A stretch of DNA of 64,000 nucleotides from CAWAMD01 sp963783045 (GCA_963783045.1 CAWAMD010000005.1:434001-498000); one strand, 5' to 3'; shown: positions 18,501-27,132, numbered from the stretch's first letter. Notes: generated from the letters alone by a model not told the origin. Numbers and translations: made by a program.

Positions 18501-18615
18501 CGCCGCCGGGATCGGCGCGCTCGCCCTCGCGCTCGCCGGGTCGCCGCGCCGCCGACGGATCCGCGGCCGCGCCCCGGACGGACCCCGTGTCCCTCCGGCG
18601 CCCGCAGACCGCTAG
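15577..18615 (+). CDS. Surface-anchored beta-propeller and phosphoesterase protein
   Basis: 1012 residues. A signal peptide (about 1-30) is followed by a YVTN/YncE-type beta-propeller of repeating blades (for example LAVSPDGATLAVTASNHDLVVLLD) to about residue 450. An alkaline-phosphatase-fold phosphoesterase domain (HVVFVLKENRTYDQIFGDL, later FLWLTDDHTQGTTPG and VFVTEDDPQDGQDHVDAHRT) runs to about residue 830. The tail is Pro/Gly-rich and ends LPTTGG, a hydrophobic helix and a cluster of Arg, an LPxTG-like sorting signal. AGGAG is five bases before the ATG. Inferred: an extracellular phosphodiester or phosphomonoester hydrolase held on the cell surface. Confidence 0.85.
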   Translation: MRTNPARRAVLAALGALLLFPATPSSGSTPAPVTIGTPMRSPAGDLPTGPRPNGTAVLPDGRFVTPVGTTAQVDLLPLNVVLSHDGRRLYVSSEGGDDDPGPSGEDGYDRYISVLDTTSMERTRLDDDALQYGLAESPDGRELWVSEGETGTVGVFRLAPDGTARRDGEVALESEDFPWGLTLSPDGRHAYVAGFRGNALSIIDTASRRVVSRVGTGEFPYTVALSPDGTTAYVSNWGLYNAEADPVVGQGPSAPADPPPATVGGYNTDRSSSVWFYDVSDPANPSVIHKVRIGADIDGYDVLSGSLPSSLAVSPDGATLAVTASNHDLVVLLDAATGATRRVVDLRPIAGGPTGAQPNALAWAPDGSVLYVAEGGRNDVALIDPDAGTVTGRLPTGWYPSAVAVSRDGRQLFVASAKGLGAGPNADQDEPHPNQSGHNASYIGNLLDGLVQRIDLAAACRDLPRLSHVVDRNNGMVPAEPDEQQSVVPSAYGQGPSDAIGHVVFVLKENRTYDQIFGDLAGTERDERLAFYGNPVTPNHHEAATRFAHGDNYYDVGQDSFDGHFIIDTGHENEFDQKVHPTVWNADKLGPEGLYVSAPENLPMGGFMWNGLYRHGVSFRIYGEATYLLGLGPTTLVPPDPFAAAGGSPQQVLPQAYALQGNYSLTYPSQITPSRPAFGSGTTDEDRADDFLRDLQTMEATGRMPQFLFLWLTDDHTQGTTPGQPTPETMVARNDHAMGRILEGLTHSRFWDDMAVFVTEDDPQDGQDHVDAHRTVQLVLSPYAKRGSVIRTHHSNLSTLKTMNLLLGVPPTSLQEATATSLADYFQDRPELEPRFDAVPTQIEPATNPTAEQAANPTLAAAARLAARIPDGLDEGGELMQEALRLRHEGAVAAGDPAAPATRDVQEHHLASGAPPAVRLPAAGGDADIGACAGRTEGPSDGRTEGAGSGHGAGAPAGVSAAAALPTTGGSAPLTAAGIGALALALAGSPRRRRIRGRAPDGPRVPPAPADR

Positions 18616-18648
18616 CCTCTGCGCTGGTCAACAGGCAGATGGGGGCCA

Positions 18649-19344
18649 GTGGTGAATGCAGACCGACGGGCACGGCTGCCCGGGGCGGACGAGCTCTTCC
18701 GCTCGACCGCGTCGTCCCGGCGGGAGGACGACGAATCCCCGCCGCCAGCCGACATCGACGTGAGCGCGCTGAACGCGCTGGCCGAGCGGGCCGCGGAGGA
18801 GTACGGGATCCCCGTGCTCGGCGATGTGCCTCCCGGCGGCCGGGCGGCGACCCTGGCCGTCGGCAGCCTGCTGTCGTGGACCGCCTCCTGTCTCCAGGCG
18901 AAGCACGTCGTCGAGATCGGCGGCGACGGCGGCGGGCTCGGCCTCTGGCTGCTTCGGGGCATGTCGCCCGGCGGCGTGCTGACCACGATCAGCCCCGACG
19001 AGCAGGTCTACGCCAGCGGGCGGGCGGCCTTCGACCAGGACGGCGTGACCGATCGTGTGCGTGCGATCCTGGGCGAGCCCGGCGAGGTGCTGCCGCGTCT
19101 CTCCGACGACAGCTACGACATCGTCGTGTGGGCGGCGGGGCTCGACCGGCCCCGTGAGGCCCGGGACCACGCGCTGCGGCTGCTCCGTGTCGGTGGTGTG
19201 CTGGTGGTGCTCGACGTGGCGCGCGAGAGCGTCGCCGACGTCCGCGTGCGCCGCAGCCTCGTCCGGGACGTGATCGAGGATCCGCAGTGGCAGGTCGCCG
19301 TCCTGCCGGTGGACGGGGGCCTGGTGCTGGCCCGCCGCCGTTGA
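18649..19344 (+). CDS. O-methyltransferase family protein (class I SAM)
   Basis: 231 residues. The N-terminal helix region is typical of catechol-O-methyltransferase-like proteins (IDVSALNALAERAAEEYGIPVLGD). The SAM site is HVVEIGGDGGGLGLWLLRGM near residue 88, followed by an acidic LTTISPDEQ and a YDIVVWAAG strand. The start is GTG at 18649 or the adjacent GTG at 18652; no strong ribosome site is seen. Proteins of this type are common as single genes in actinobacteria, with the substrate usually unknown. Confidence 0.7.
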   Translation: MVNADRRARLPGADELFRSTASSRREDDESPPPADIDVSALNALAERAAEEYGIPVLGDVPPGGRAATLAVGSLLSWTASCLQAKHVVEIGGDGGGLGLWLLRGMSPGGVLTTISPDEQVYASGRAAFDQDGVTDRVRAILGEPGEVLPRLSDDSYDIVVWAAGLDRPREARDHALRLLRVGGVLVVLDVARESVADVRVRRSLVRDVIEDPQWQVAVLPVDGGLVLARRR

Positions 19345-19358
19345 CCCGCGCGCTCCGA

Positions 19359-19389
19359 GCGGTTTTTCCCTAGCAGCCTGGAAAACCGC
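19359..19389. terminator. Hairpin downstream of the O-methyltransferase gene
   Basis: GCGGTTTT at 19359-19366 pairs with AAAACCGC at 19382-19389 around a 15-base loop. It sits 15 bases after the methyltransferase stop and 84 bases before the next small gene, as expected for a transcription terminator. Confidence 0.45.
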
Positions 19390-19472
19390 CGCACAGTGTC
19401 CGATCGGCCATGTACGCTTCGGTGCTGGGACGGGCGCGGCAGTCGCTGCTCCCGGGGGACAGGGGACTGCCT

Positions 19473-19763
19473 ATGAACGCGTCGCCGCCCTACTCGGCAG
19501 GGGACCGGGTGATGGTCACGCTGCCGGACGGCTCCTCGAGGATCGCGATCGTGACGACCCTCGTCTCGACGACGAGCCTGGATCCGGGCCGCCGCTGGCG
19601 GCTGCTGTGCCGCTGGGACACCGGGGACGGGGCGCCGGTTGCCTCGCCCCTGTACTGCGGGCACGACGGTCAGGGCGAGCAGGTCACGCCGGGGATGGCC
19701 CCGGTCGTGGCGCCGCTGTCCGCCGCCGTCCCGCGCTCAGGTGGCGAGATGCCCCTGCGCTAG
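19473..19763 (+). CDS. Small hypothetical protein
   Basis: 96 residues, no recognised domain. The sequence reads like a small beta-rich fold (GDRVMVTLPDGSSRIAIVTTL, then RRWRLLCRWDTGDG). The AGGGGA before the ATG at 19473 and a hairpin that isolates it from the upstream gene support it as a real gene. Its last 27 bases overlap the 3' end of nhaA on the other strand. The function is unknown and the C-terminal third could be non-conserved. Confidence 0.45.
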   Translation: MNASPPYSAGDRVMVTLPDGSSRIAIVTTLVSTTSLDPGRRWRLLCRWDTGDGAPVASPLYCGHDGQGEQVTPGMAPVVAPLSAAVPRSGGEMPLR

Positions 19764-20937
19764 GTCGGCATCGGATCGCCGGGTCGCACGGGCGACCAAC
19801 CACGCCCCGAGGACCGCGCTGACGAGCGAGGCGACGAGCACTCCGATCTTGGCCGCGTCGAGCTCGCCTCCGGGCTCGAAGGTCAGGTCGGCGACGAACA
19901 GGGACACGGTGAAGCCGATCCCACCGACCGGTGCCAGCGCCAGCAGCTGCCGCCGCGTGACACCGAGGGGGAGGCGGCCGGCGCCGGTCCGCAGCGTCAG
20001 CCACGTGGCGGCACCGATCCCGAGCGTCTTGCCGACCACGAGCCCGAGCACGATGCCGAGGGTGACCCGGCTCGACAGGGCCGCCTGTATCCCGGCCGCG
20101 TCGAGGACGACCCCGGCGTTGGCGAGCGCGAACAGGGGCAGGACGACGTAGCTCGTGATCGGGTGCAGACGGTGCTCGAGCTCCTCGAGGACGCGACGTG
20201 CACCGACGGTCCCGGCAGGCGTCATCAGTCCGAGGGCGACGCCCGCGATGGTCGCATGGACGCCCGACTCCAGCGTGGCGACCCAGACGAACAGCGCGAG
20301 CGGAACGTAGGACCACGGCGACCGTGCCCAGCGGCGCAGGAGCGCCACCGCGAGCAGCCCTCCGACGGCTGCGGCCAGCCACCCCGGGTCGATCCCCTTC
20401 GAGTAGGCGATCGCGATGATGAGGATGGCCCCGAACGTCGTCCGCGATCGCGAGGGTGAGCAGGAACACCTTCATGCCGGAGGGGACGCGTGGGCCGAGC
20501 AGCCCGAGGACGCCGATCGCGAACGCGATGTCGGTCGCGACCGGGACGCCCCAGCCACCGACGGTGGGCTCGCCGAGGTTCACGGCGACGTAGAGCAGGG
20601 CAGGGACGGCCAGGCCACCGAGCGCGGCCAGGACCGGCAGCGCCGCCGCACGGGGGTCGCGCAGCTCGCCCTCGACGAGCTCGCGCTTGATCTCGAGCCC
20701 GACGACGAAGAAGAACACCGCCATCAGCCCGTCGTTGATCCAGTGCTGCAGGTCCTCGCGGATCGCGAGGTCACCGACGCCGAGGCTGAGGTGGAGATGC
20801 CAGACACGGTCGTAGAGGTCCGCGACCGGGCTGTTGGCCCACACCAGCGCAACGACCGTCGCGGCCAGCAGCATGGTGGCGGACCCGGCCTCGGTACGCA
20901 GGAAGTCCGTCAGCGGTCGCAGGCGTGGCAGCGGCAC
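19737..20937 (-). pseudogene. nhaA: Na+/H+ antiporter NhaA, frameshifted
   Basis: The N-terminal part (20937 down to about 20434) reads as NhaA through FFFVVGLEIKRELVEGELRD, VATDIAFAIGVLGLLG and LLTLAIADD. The frame then breaks. The rest, in another frame down to the stop at 19737, resumes with helices and the PVGGIGFTVSLFVADLTF motif. One extra base inside CGAACGTC at 20432-20439 explains it: removing it gives the expected D-D-V-G-A-I-L-I-I-A sequence. The two conserved Asp of the transport site lie in the LAIADD stretch just before the break. NhaA exchanges sodium for protons in the inner membrane. Either a sequencing error or a recent loss; everything else looks intact. Confidence 0.85.
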
Positions 20938-21041
20938 GGCGTCTCCGTCGGTCGACAGGGGGCATCACTCGCCGACCAGACTTCCCGGCACACCATGTCG
21001 CAATGGTACGTGCGGAACCGATCCCGCGGATGGGTGGGCGG

Positions 21042-23138
21042 TCAGCGTCCCCCGCGCGTTCGTGCCTGATCCTTGAGCTCCTCCTGCACGTCGAGCCCCT
21101 CGGCCGTGGGGATCTTCGCCCACACGCCGTCGGCATCCAGGCGCCAGGCGCGCACGTCGTCGCGCAGCAGGAGATCGAGGATGCCGTCGAGCCGACGCCG
21201 CAGGTCGGCGTCGTCGACCGGGGCGACCGCCTCGACCCGCCGCTCGAGGTTGCGTGGCATCGCGTCCGCCGACCCGATCAGGTAGGCGCCGTCGGCCGGC
21301 TCGTGACCGAACCGGTAGATCCGGGAGTGCTCGAGGAAGCGACCGACCACGGAGCGCACCCGGATGTTCTCCGACAGGCCGGGGATCCCCGGACGCAGGC
21401 AGCAGATGCTGCGGACGATGAGGTCCACGTCGGCGCCGGCCATGGACGCGTCGTACAGCGCGTCGATCAGCTCGGTGTGCGACAGGTTGTTGACCTTGAT
21501 GACGATCCGGCCGTCGGGGTGGGCCTGCTCGTGCATGAGCTCGAGCAGCCGGTCCTTCAGGGTGACCGGGGCGACCTGCAGCCGCCGGTAGTGGTCCTGC
21601 TCGGTGTGGCCGGTGAGGTAGTTGAAGAGCTCACCGAGGTCGCTCGTCAGCGCCGGGTCGGCCGTGAACAGGGCGAGGTCCTCGTACATCTTCGCCGTCG
21701 ACGGGTTGTAGTTGCCGGTGGCGATGTGCCCGTAGCGACGGATCTGCCCGTCCTCGTCGTTGCGGATGACGAGCGCGGTCTTCGAGTGGGTCTTCAGCTC
21801 GACGAACCCGTAGACGACGTGGACGCCCGCCTCCTCCAGCCGGCGCGCCCAGCCGATGTTCGCCTCCTCGTCGAAGCGGGCCTTGAGCTCGACGACGGCC
21901 ACGGCCTGCTTGCCGTTCTCGGCGGCACGCATCAGCGACATCATGATGGGGGAGTCGCCCGAGGTCCGGTACAGCGTCTGCTTGATGGCGAGCACCCGCG
22001 GGTCGAGTGCCGCCTGCTCGATGAAGCGCTGGGTGGAGGTCGCGAACGAGTCGTAGGGATGCTGGACGATCACGTCCCCACCGCGCAGCGTCCGGAAGAT
22101 GCCGGCGGCGTCCTGATCGCCGATGCCGAGCGGGTCGAGCGGCACCCAGTCGGGCCCTTTCAGGGCGGGCCGGTCGATGTCGTAGAGCTCGAAGAGCCGG
22201 CTGCCGTCGAGGGGCCGGGCGACCTCGTACGTGTCCGCGTCGGTGATGCCGAGCTCCGCCTGCAGCAGGGCGCGCACCTCGGCCGGCACCCAGGTGTCGA
22301 CCTCGAGCCGCACCACGTGCCCGAAGCGGCGCTCGACCACCTCCGAGGCGACCGCGTCGAGCAGGTCCTCGACGTCGACGTCCTCGACGTCGTAGTCGGC
22401 GTTGCGGGTCACGCGGAAGGTGTGCCAGTTCTGAGGGTCGAGACCGGGGAAGAGCCGATCGAGGTGGGCGCCGATGACCTCCTCGACCGGGACGAGCAGC
22501 AGCTCGTCCTCGGTGGTGACCTGCACGAACCGCTCGAGCTGCCCCGGCACCTTCACACGGGCGAACATCGGCTCGTTGCGGCGCGGGCTGCGGGCGATGA
22601 CGCCGAGGCTCAGCGACAGGTCGGAGATGAAGGGGAACGGATGGGCCGGCCCGACCGTCAGCGGGGTCAGGATCGGGAAGATGCGCTCCTCGAACAGCCG
22701 CGACAGGTGTTGCTGCTTCTCCCCGCTGAGCTCGCGCCACTCGACCACCCGCACCCCGGCCTCGGCGAGCCCCGGCAGGATCGCGTCGTGCAGGAGCCCC
22801 GCCTGACGGTCGAGCAGGGTCCGGAAGCGGGCACGGATCGAGTCGATCTGCTCCGCGGGCGTGTGCCCCCCACGGGAGGTTCCCCGGACGCCGGCGGCGC
22901 GCTGCTCCATCAGGCCCGCGACCCGGACCCGGAAGAACTCGTCCGACAGCGTCGTGAAGATGGCCAGGAACCGCGCCCGCTCGAGCAGTGGCAGCTCCTC
23001 GTCGGCGGCGTTGGCGAGCACACGCGCGAAGTACTCGAGCTCGGAGGCCTGCCGGTCGAGATAGCGCCGCGGGTCGCCGACGGGCGGCACCGTGCCCTCG
23101 TCGGGTCGGGCGACCGGGTCGGCGGCGGTCTCGGTCAT
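21042..23138 (-). CDS. ppk: Polyphosphate kinase (RNA degradosome type)
   Basis: 698 residues, full length for PPK1. The N-terminal YLDRQASELEYFARVL and FLAIFTTLSDEFFRVRVAGL are typical. The catalytic core has KQTLYRTSGDSPIM near residue 384 and RRYGHIATGNYNPSTAKMYEDL near residue 468, the latter with the autophosphorylated His. A second phospholipase-D-like half follows (RIVIKVNNLSH, RSICCLRPGIPG). It polymerises the gamma-phosphate of ATP into polyphosphate, reversibly. The ATG at 23138 is chosen because conserved sequence begins about 25 residues later and the longer frame has no support. It is divergent from arc. Confidence 0.93.
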   Translation of the reverse strand: MTETAADPVARPDEGTVPPVGDPRRYLDRQASELEYFARVLANAADEELPLLERARFLAIFTTLSDEFFRVRVAGLMEQRAAGVRGTSRGGHTPAEQIDSIRARFRTLLDRQAGLLHDAILPGLAEAGVRVVEWRELSGEKQQHLSRLFEERIFPILTPLTVGPAHPFPFISDLSLSLGVIARSPRRNEPMFARVKVPGQLERFVQVTTEDELLLVPVEEVIGAHLDRLFPGLDPQNWHTFRVTRNADYDVEDVDVEDLLDAVASEVVERRFGHVVRLEVDTWVPAEVRALLQAELGITDADTYEVARPLDGSRLFELYDIDRPALKGPDWVPLDPLGIGDQDAAGIFRTLRGGDVIVQHPYDSFATSTQRFIEQAALDPRVLAIKQTLYRTSGDSPIMMSLMRAAENGKQAVAVVELKARFDEEANIGWARRLEEAGVHVVYGFVELKTHSKTALVIRNDEDGQIRRYGHIATGNYNPSTAKMYEDLALFTADPALTSDLGELFNYLTGHTEQDHYRRLQVAPVTLKDRLLELMHEQAHPDGRIVIKVNNLSHTELIDALYDASMAGADVDLIVRSICCLRPGIPGLSENIRVRSVVGRFLEHSRIYRFGHEPADGAYLIGSADAMPRNLERRVEAVAPVDDADLRRRLDGILDLLLRDDVRAWRLDADGVWAKIPTAEGLDVQEELKDQARTRGGR

Positions 23139-23335
23139 GGCGCGATCACCGATGCTCGACCCCACTGCTTGGCCCCACTGCTCGACCTGCTGACGGATGC
23201 CGCGGACGGCGCGGTGGCGGTCTCGCGGCACCGCCCGACCCTAGTCCCCGGCGGCGCGGAGCGACGCGAGCCCCTGGCCCGGGCGGTCGGTGCCGCCGGG
23301 TTCTGTACCTCCCTCGCGACGCGTGCCCCCCTCCG

Positions 23336-23341
23336 TATACT
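23336..23341 (+). promoter_or_regulatory. Possible -10 element of the arc-dop-pup promoter
   Basis: TATACT stands out in a very G+C-rich 294-base region between divergent ppk and arc. It lies about 90 bases before the arc GTG. No matching -35 hexamer is seen at 16-18 bases, so the assignment is weak. Confidence 0.3.
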
Positions 23342-23432
23342 CGGCGTGAGGAGGGAGGACGCGCCCCGACGCGGTTCCTGCACCTTCCTCCGGCAGCCCC
23401 GGCGGCAGCCACGAGCGGCAGAAGGAGGCCAC

Positions 23433-25283
23433 GTGCCCGATCCGATGGGCCGCGATCCGCAACGGCCGGAACGCACGGCTCCCGGCCACCCCGACGAACC
23501 CTTCGAGCCCTACGTCGAACGGCTCGAATCCGCCCCCACGTCCGGCGCGGGCGCCGACCGTCATGGCGCCGACGACCCCGACACGATGGCCGCGGAGGTC
23601 AAGTTCCTCCGCGAGGAGGTCGAGCTGCTGCGCCGGCGGCTCGAGACGACCCCCACCCGCATCCGCGTGCTCGAGGAGCGCCTGCTCGAGACCAAGGGCC
23701 AGCTCCAGGGAGCACTGGCACAGAACCAGAAGCTCACCGAGACACTGAAGGCTGCACGCGAGCAGCTGGCGGCGCTCCGCGAGGAGATCGAGAAGCTCGC
23801 GTCGCCGCCCCAGGCCTACGCCTCCTACCTGTCGTCCAGCGAGGAGGACGACACGGTCGTCATCATGGCCCAGGGCCGCAAGCTCAAGGTCAACGTGGCG
23901 CCCGAGGTCGACACCGAGCACCTTCGACCCGGCCAGGAGGTCCTCGTCAACGAGGCCATGAACGTGGTCGCGGCCGCGACGTTCGACGACCGTGGCGAGA
24001 TCGCCCTCATCTCCGAGCTGCTCGACGACGGCCGCGCGGTGGTGGTGGGGCATGCGGACGAGGAACGCGTCGTCCATCTCGCCGAGCCGCTGCGGGGCCT
24101 GCCCTTGAAGGCCGGCGACTCCGTGCTGCTCGACCCGCGCGCGAACTACGCCATCGAGCGCGTCCCGAAGGCCGAGGTCGAGCAGCTCGTCCTCGAGCAG
24201 GTACCCGACATCACCTACGAGATGATCGGTGGCCTCGGCGACCAGGTCGAAGCGATCCGCGACGCCGTCGAGCTGCCCTACCTGCACGCCGACCTCTTCG
24301 AGGAGCACGAGCTGCGTGCCCCGAAGGGCATCCTGCTGTACGGGCCTCCTGGCTGCGGCAAGACCATGATCGCGAAGGCGGTGGCGAACGCGCTCGCGCA
24401 GCGCGTCGCCGAGAAGACCGGCCGGACCGACGTTCGCAGCTTCTTCCTGAACGTGAAGGGTCCCGAGCTGCTCAACAAGTACGTCGGCGAGACCGAGCGG
24501 CAGATCCGGCTGATCTTCCAGCGGGCGCGCGAGAAGTCGGCAGAGGGGCACCCGGTCATCGTGTTCTTCGACGAGATGGAGTCGCTGTTCCGCACCCGCG
24601 GCTCGGGCGTCTCGTCGGATGTCGAGAACACGATCGTCCCGCAGCTGCTCGCCGAGATCGACGGCGTCGAGTCGCTCAAGGACGTGGTCGTCATCGGCGC
24701 CTCGAACCGCGAGGACATGATCGACCCGGCCATCCTGCGTCCCGGCCGTCTCGACGTGAAGATCAAGGTCGACCGCCCCGACGAGGCGGCCGCCGACGAG
24801 ATCTTCCGCATCTACCTCCACGACCGGCTGCCGCTCCACGACGCCGAGCTGAAGTCCCACGGCGGCGACCCGACGGCCGCCGTGGCCGACATGGTGCGCC
24901 GCACCGTCGACAAGATGTACTCCGAAGAGGCGGACAACCGCTTCCTCGAGGTCACCTACGCGAACGGCGAGAAGGAGGTCCTGTACTTCAAGGACTTCAA
25001 CTCGGGCGCCATGATCGAGAACGTGGTGGCGCGGGCCAAGAAGCTGGCCATCAAGCGGTTCATCGCCGAGGGCGAGAAGGGCCTGAAGACCGAGGACCTG
25101 CTCACCGCCATCCGCGACGAGTTCCGCGAGAACGAGGATCTGCCGAACACCACCAACCCGGACGACTGGGCGCGGATCTCCGGCAAGAAGGGCGAGCGCA
25201 TCGTCTACGTGCGCACGCTCATCAGCGAGGGAACCGAGCCCGGCCGCGCGATCGAGAACATCGGCCCCGGCCAGTACCTGTAG
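23433..25283 (+). CDS. arc: Proteasome-associated ATPase ARC/Mpa
   Basis: 616 residues. An N-terminal coiled coil (about 45-110, EVKFLREEVELLRRRLE) binds Pup. It is followed by the interdomain OB folds (about 125-250) and an AAA domain with Walker A GPPGCGKT near residue 306, Walker B VIVFFDEME near 376 and RPGRLDVKI. The C-terminus is GQYL, whose penultimate Tyr belongs to the motif that docks into the 20S alpha ring and opens the gate. The hexamer unfolds pupylated proteins. The GTG at 23433 follows AAGGAGG with four bases between. The first gene of arc-dop-pup. Confidence 0.96.
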   Translation: MPDPMGRDPQRPERTAPGHPDEPFEPYVERLESAPTSGAGADRHGADDPDTMAAEVKFLREEVELLRRRLETTPTRIRVLEERLLETKGQLQGALAQNQKLTETLKAAREQLAALREEIEKLASPPQAYASYLSSSEEDDTVVIMAQGRKLKVNVAPEVDTEHLRPGQEVLVNEAMNVVAAATFDDRGEIALISELLDDGRAVVVGHADEERVVHLAEPLRGLPLKAGDSVLLDPRANYAIERVPKAEVEQLVLEQVPDITYEMIGGLGDQVEAIRDAVELPYLHADLFEEHELRAPKGILLYGPPGCGKTMIAKAVANALAQRVAEKTGRTDVRSFFLNVKGPELLNKYVGETERQIRLIFQRAREKSAEGHPVIVFFDEMESLFRTRGSGVSSDVENTIVPQLLAEIDGVESLKDVVVIGASNREDMIDPAILRPGRLDVKIKVDRPDEAAADEIFRIYLHDRLPLHDAELKSHGGDPTAAVADMVRRTVDKMYSEEADNRFLEVTYANGEKEVLYFKDFNSGAMIENVVARAKKLAIKRFIAEGEKGLKTEDLLTAIRDEFRENEDLPNTTNPDDWARISGKKGERIVYVRTLISEGTEPGRAIENIGPGQYL

Positions 25284-25288
25284 CGGTG

Positions 25289-25320
25289 GCGCGGGGGCGG
25301 CGAACGCGCCGCCCCCGCGC
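25289..25320 (+). terminator. Very strong GC hairpin between arc and dop
   Basis: A perfect 14-bp inverted repeat (25289-25302 with 25307-25320) encloses the four-base loop AACG directly after the arc stop codon. There is no T tract. It could stop or attenuate transcription, or mark an RNA processing or stability boundary between arc and dop. Confidence 0.5.
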
Positions 25321-25373
25321 GGCACGCCGCACCCTGGACGACGCGTCCGCTCACGATTCGCAGAAGGACACCT

Positions 25374-26861
25374 GTGGCCACACCCAAGTACGTCGGCACG
25401 GAGACGGAGTTCGGGATCACGGTCGTCGGACCGACCGAGGTCAACCCGGTGCTGGCGTCGTCCATGGTCGTCGGGGCCTATCAGGCAGCAGACCGTCACA
25501 CGATCCGCTGGGACCACAGCGAGGAGCACCCGCTGCGAGACGCACGCGGGTACGAGGAGCCGGACCCGCACGAGCCGCCGGGCGACGACGAGCTCGGACT
25601 CGCCAACACGGTGCTGACCAACGGCGCCCGCTTCTACGTGGACCACGCCCACCCCGAGTACTCCTCGCCGGAGTGCTCGAACGCCCGGGACCTCGTCATC
25701 TGGGACAAGGCGGGGGAGCGCATCCTCGAGGACGCGGCCGCCCGTGCGGTCCGCACGCTGCCCGAGGGCAGCCGGGTGCTGATCCACAAGAACAACACGG
25801 ACGGCAAGGGCGCGGCCTACGGCATGCACGAGAACTACCTCGTGCCCCGGTCGGTCCCGTTCCCGACGCTCGTGAAGGAGCTGACGCCGTTCTTCGTCTC
25901 GCGGCTGCTGTACGTCGGCGCCGGCCGGCTCGGCAACGAGTTCGGCCTCGACGACGTGCCGTTCCAGCTCTCGCAGCGGGCCGACTTCTTCGAGGTCGAG
26001 GTCGGCCTCGAGACGACGCTGAAGCGACCGATCATCAACACCCGCGACGAGCCGCACGCGGACCCGGAGCGCTACCGGCGCCTGCACGTCATCAACGGCG
26101 ACGCGAACCTGTGCGAGGTCGCGACCTTCCTGAAGGTCGGCACGACGATGATCGTCCTCGACATGATCGAGGACGGGGCCACCCCGCCGCTGCTGCAGAT
26201 CCGCAAGCCGGTGGCGGCGTTCCACCGGATCTCGCACGACGTGAGCGGCCGGGTGGCGATCGAGCTCGAGGACGGCAGCACGATGACGCCGCTGCAGATG
26301 CAGTGGCACTACCTCGACGCGGCGAAGCGGTACTGCAAGGAGGACCGCGACCTCGACCCGATGACGGCCGAGGTGCTCGAGCGCTGGGAGGCGGTGCTGA
26401 CCACCGCGGAGGACGACCCCCGCAAGCTCGCGGGACAGGTCGACTGGGCCACGAAGCTCGAGCTCGTCGAGTCGTTCCGCGAGCGCCACGGGCTCGAGTG
26501 GGGCGCCGACAGGCTCAAGATGGTCGACCTCCAGTACCACGACGTGCGCCGCGACAAGGGCCTCTACAACCGGCTGGCGGCACGGGGCAAGGTCGAGCGC
26601 CTGGTCGCCGAGTCCGAGATCGAGCGGGCGACCCACGAGCCGCCGGCGGACACCCGCGCGTACTTCCGCGGCCGCTGCCTGGAGCGGTTCCGCGACCAGA
26701 TCGTCGCCGCCGGATGGGACTCGCTCATCTTCGACGTGGGCCGGGACGCACTCCAGCGCATCCCCATGATGGAGCCCGGACGCGGCACCAAGGAGCACGT
26801 GGGCGAGCTGCTCGACCGCGTCGGGTCGGCTGCCGAGCTCCTCGACGAGCTGGTGCGCTGA
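25374..26861 (+). CDS. dop: Pup deamidase/depupylase Dop
   Basis: 495 residues of the carboxylate-amine/glutamine-synthetase-like Pup enzyme family. The N-terminus YVGTETEFGITV carries the nucleotide-site Glu residues. The insertion around residues 45-78 (EEHPLRDARGYEEPDPHEPPGDDELGLA) is the Dop loop that is absent from PafA. RFYVDHAHPEYSSPE holds the catalytic Asp, and INTRDEPHADPERYRRLHVI is shared with PafA. Dop deamidates the C-terminal Gln of Pup to Glu and removes Pup from substrates. The GTG at 25374 follows AAGGA. It sits 90 bases after arc and 70 bases before pup. Confidence 0.95.
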   Translation: MATPKYVGTETEFGITVVGPTEVNPVLASSMVVGAYQAADRHTIRWDHSEEHPLRDARGYEEPDPHEPPGDDELGLANTVLTNGARFYVDHAHPEYSSPECSNARDLVIWDKAGERILEDAAARAVRTLPEGSRVLIHKNNTDGKGAAYGMHENYLVPRSVPFPTLVKELTPFFVSRLLYVGAGRLGNEFGLDDVPFQLSQRADFFEVEVGLETTLKRPIINTRDEPHADPERYRRLHVINGDANLCEVATFLKVGTTMIVLDMIEDGATPPLLQIRKPVAAFHRISHDVSGRVAIELEDGSTMTPLQMQWHYLDAAKRYCKEDRDLDPMTAEVLERWEAVLTTAEDDPRKLAGQVDWATKLELVESFRERHGLEWGADRLKMVDLQYHDVRRDKGLYNRLAARGKVERLVAESEIERATHEPPADTRAYFRGRCLERFRDQIVAAGWDSLIFDVGRDALQRIPMMEPGRGTKEHVGELLDRVGSAAELLDELVR

Positions 26862-26871
26862 TCGAGCCGCG

Positions 26872-26893
26872 GCGTACCCACCGGTGGGTACGC
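26872..26893 (+). promoter_or_regulatory. Perfect 22-bp palindrome just upstream of pup
   Basis: GCGTACCCACC at 26872-26882 is followed immediately by its exact reverse complement to 26893, then TTCTTGC. It lies 10 bases after the dop stop and 38 bases before the pup start. It may be an operator for a dimeric repressor or a terminator/attenuator that sets pup expression apart from arc-dop. Confidence 0.5.
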
Positions 26894-26931
26894 TTCTTGC
26901 GGGACGCCATCGTGGAGCAGAAGGAACGCGC

Positions 26932-27132
26932 GTGAGTGAGGGTGGACAGGTACACAAGCGGACCTCCCAGAACGAGGAGGCCGAGGCACAGGTTGACACG
27001 TCGACCGAGACCACCGAAGAGGCGAAGGACGTCCTCGACGACGTTGACGAGCTGCTCGACGAGATCGACGACGTGCTCGAGGAGAACGCCGAGGAGTTCA
27101 TCAAGAACTACGTCCAGAAGGGCGGCCAGTAG
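26932..27132 (+). CDS. pup: Prokaryotic ubiquitin-like protein Pup
   Basis: 66 residues. It is acidic and mostly disordered, with the helical region about residues 30-55 (DVLDDVDELLDEIDDVLEEN) that forms a coiled coil with ARC. The C-terminus is VQKGGQ, so Dop must deamidate the last Gln before PafA can ligate Pup to lysines. The start is GTG at 26932, with AAGGA six bases upstream, giving the usual MSEGGQ-type N-terminus; a longer in-frame reading has no support. Normally prcB and prcA follow directly, but here they are 27 kb away. Confidence 0.95.
   Translation: MSEGGQVHKRTSQNEEAEAQVDTSTETTEEAKDVLDDVDELLDEIDDVLEENAEEFIKNYVQKGGQ

Noticed and set aside
23241..27104. A 1287-codon open frame on the minus strand
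   Set aside because: Lies across arc, dop and pup, whose plus-strand proteins are unmistakable; no recognisable motif.
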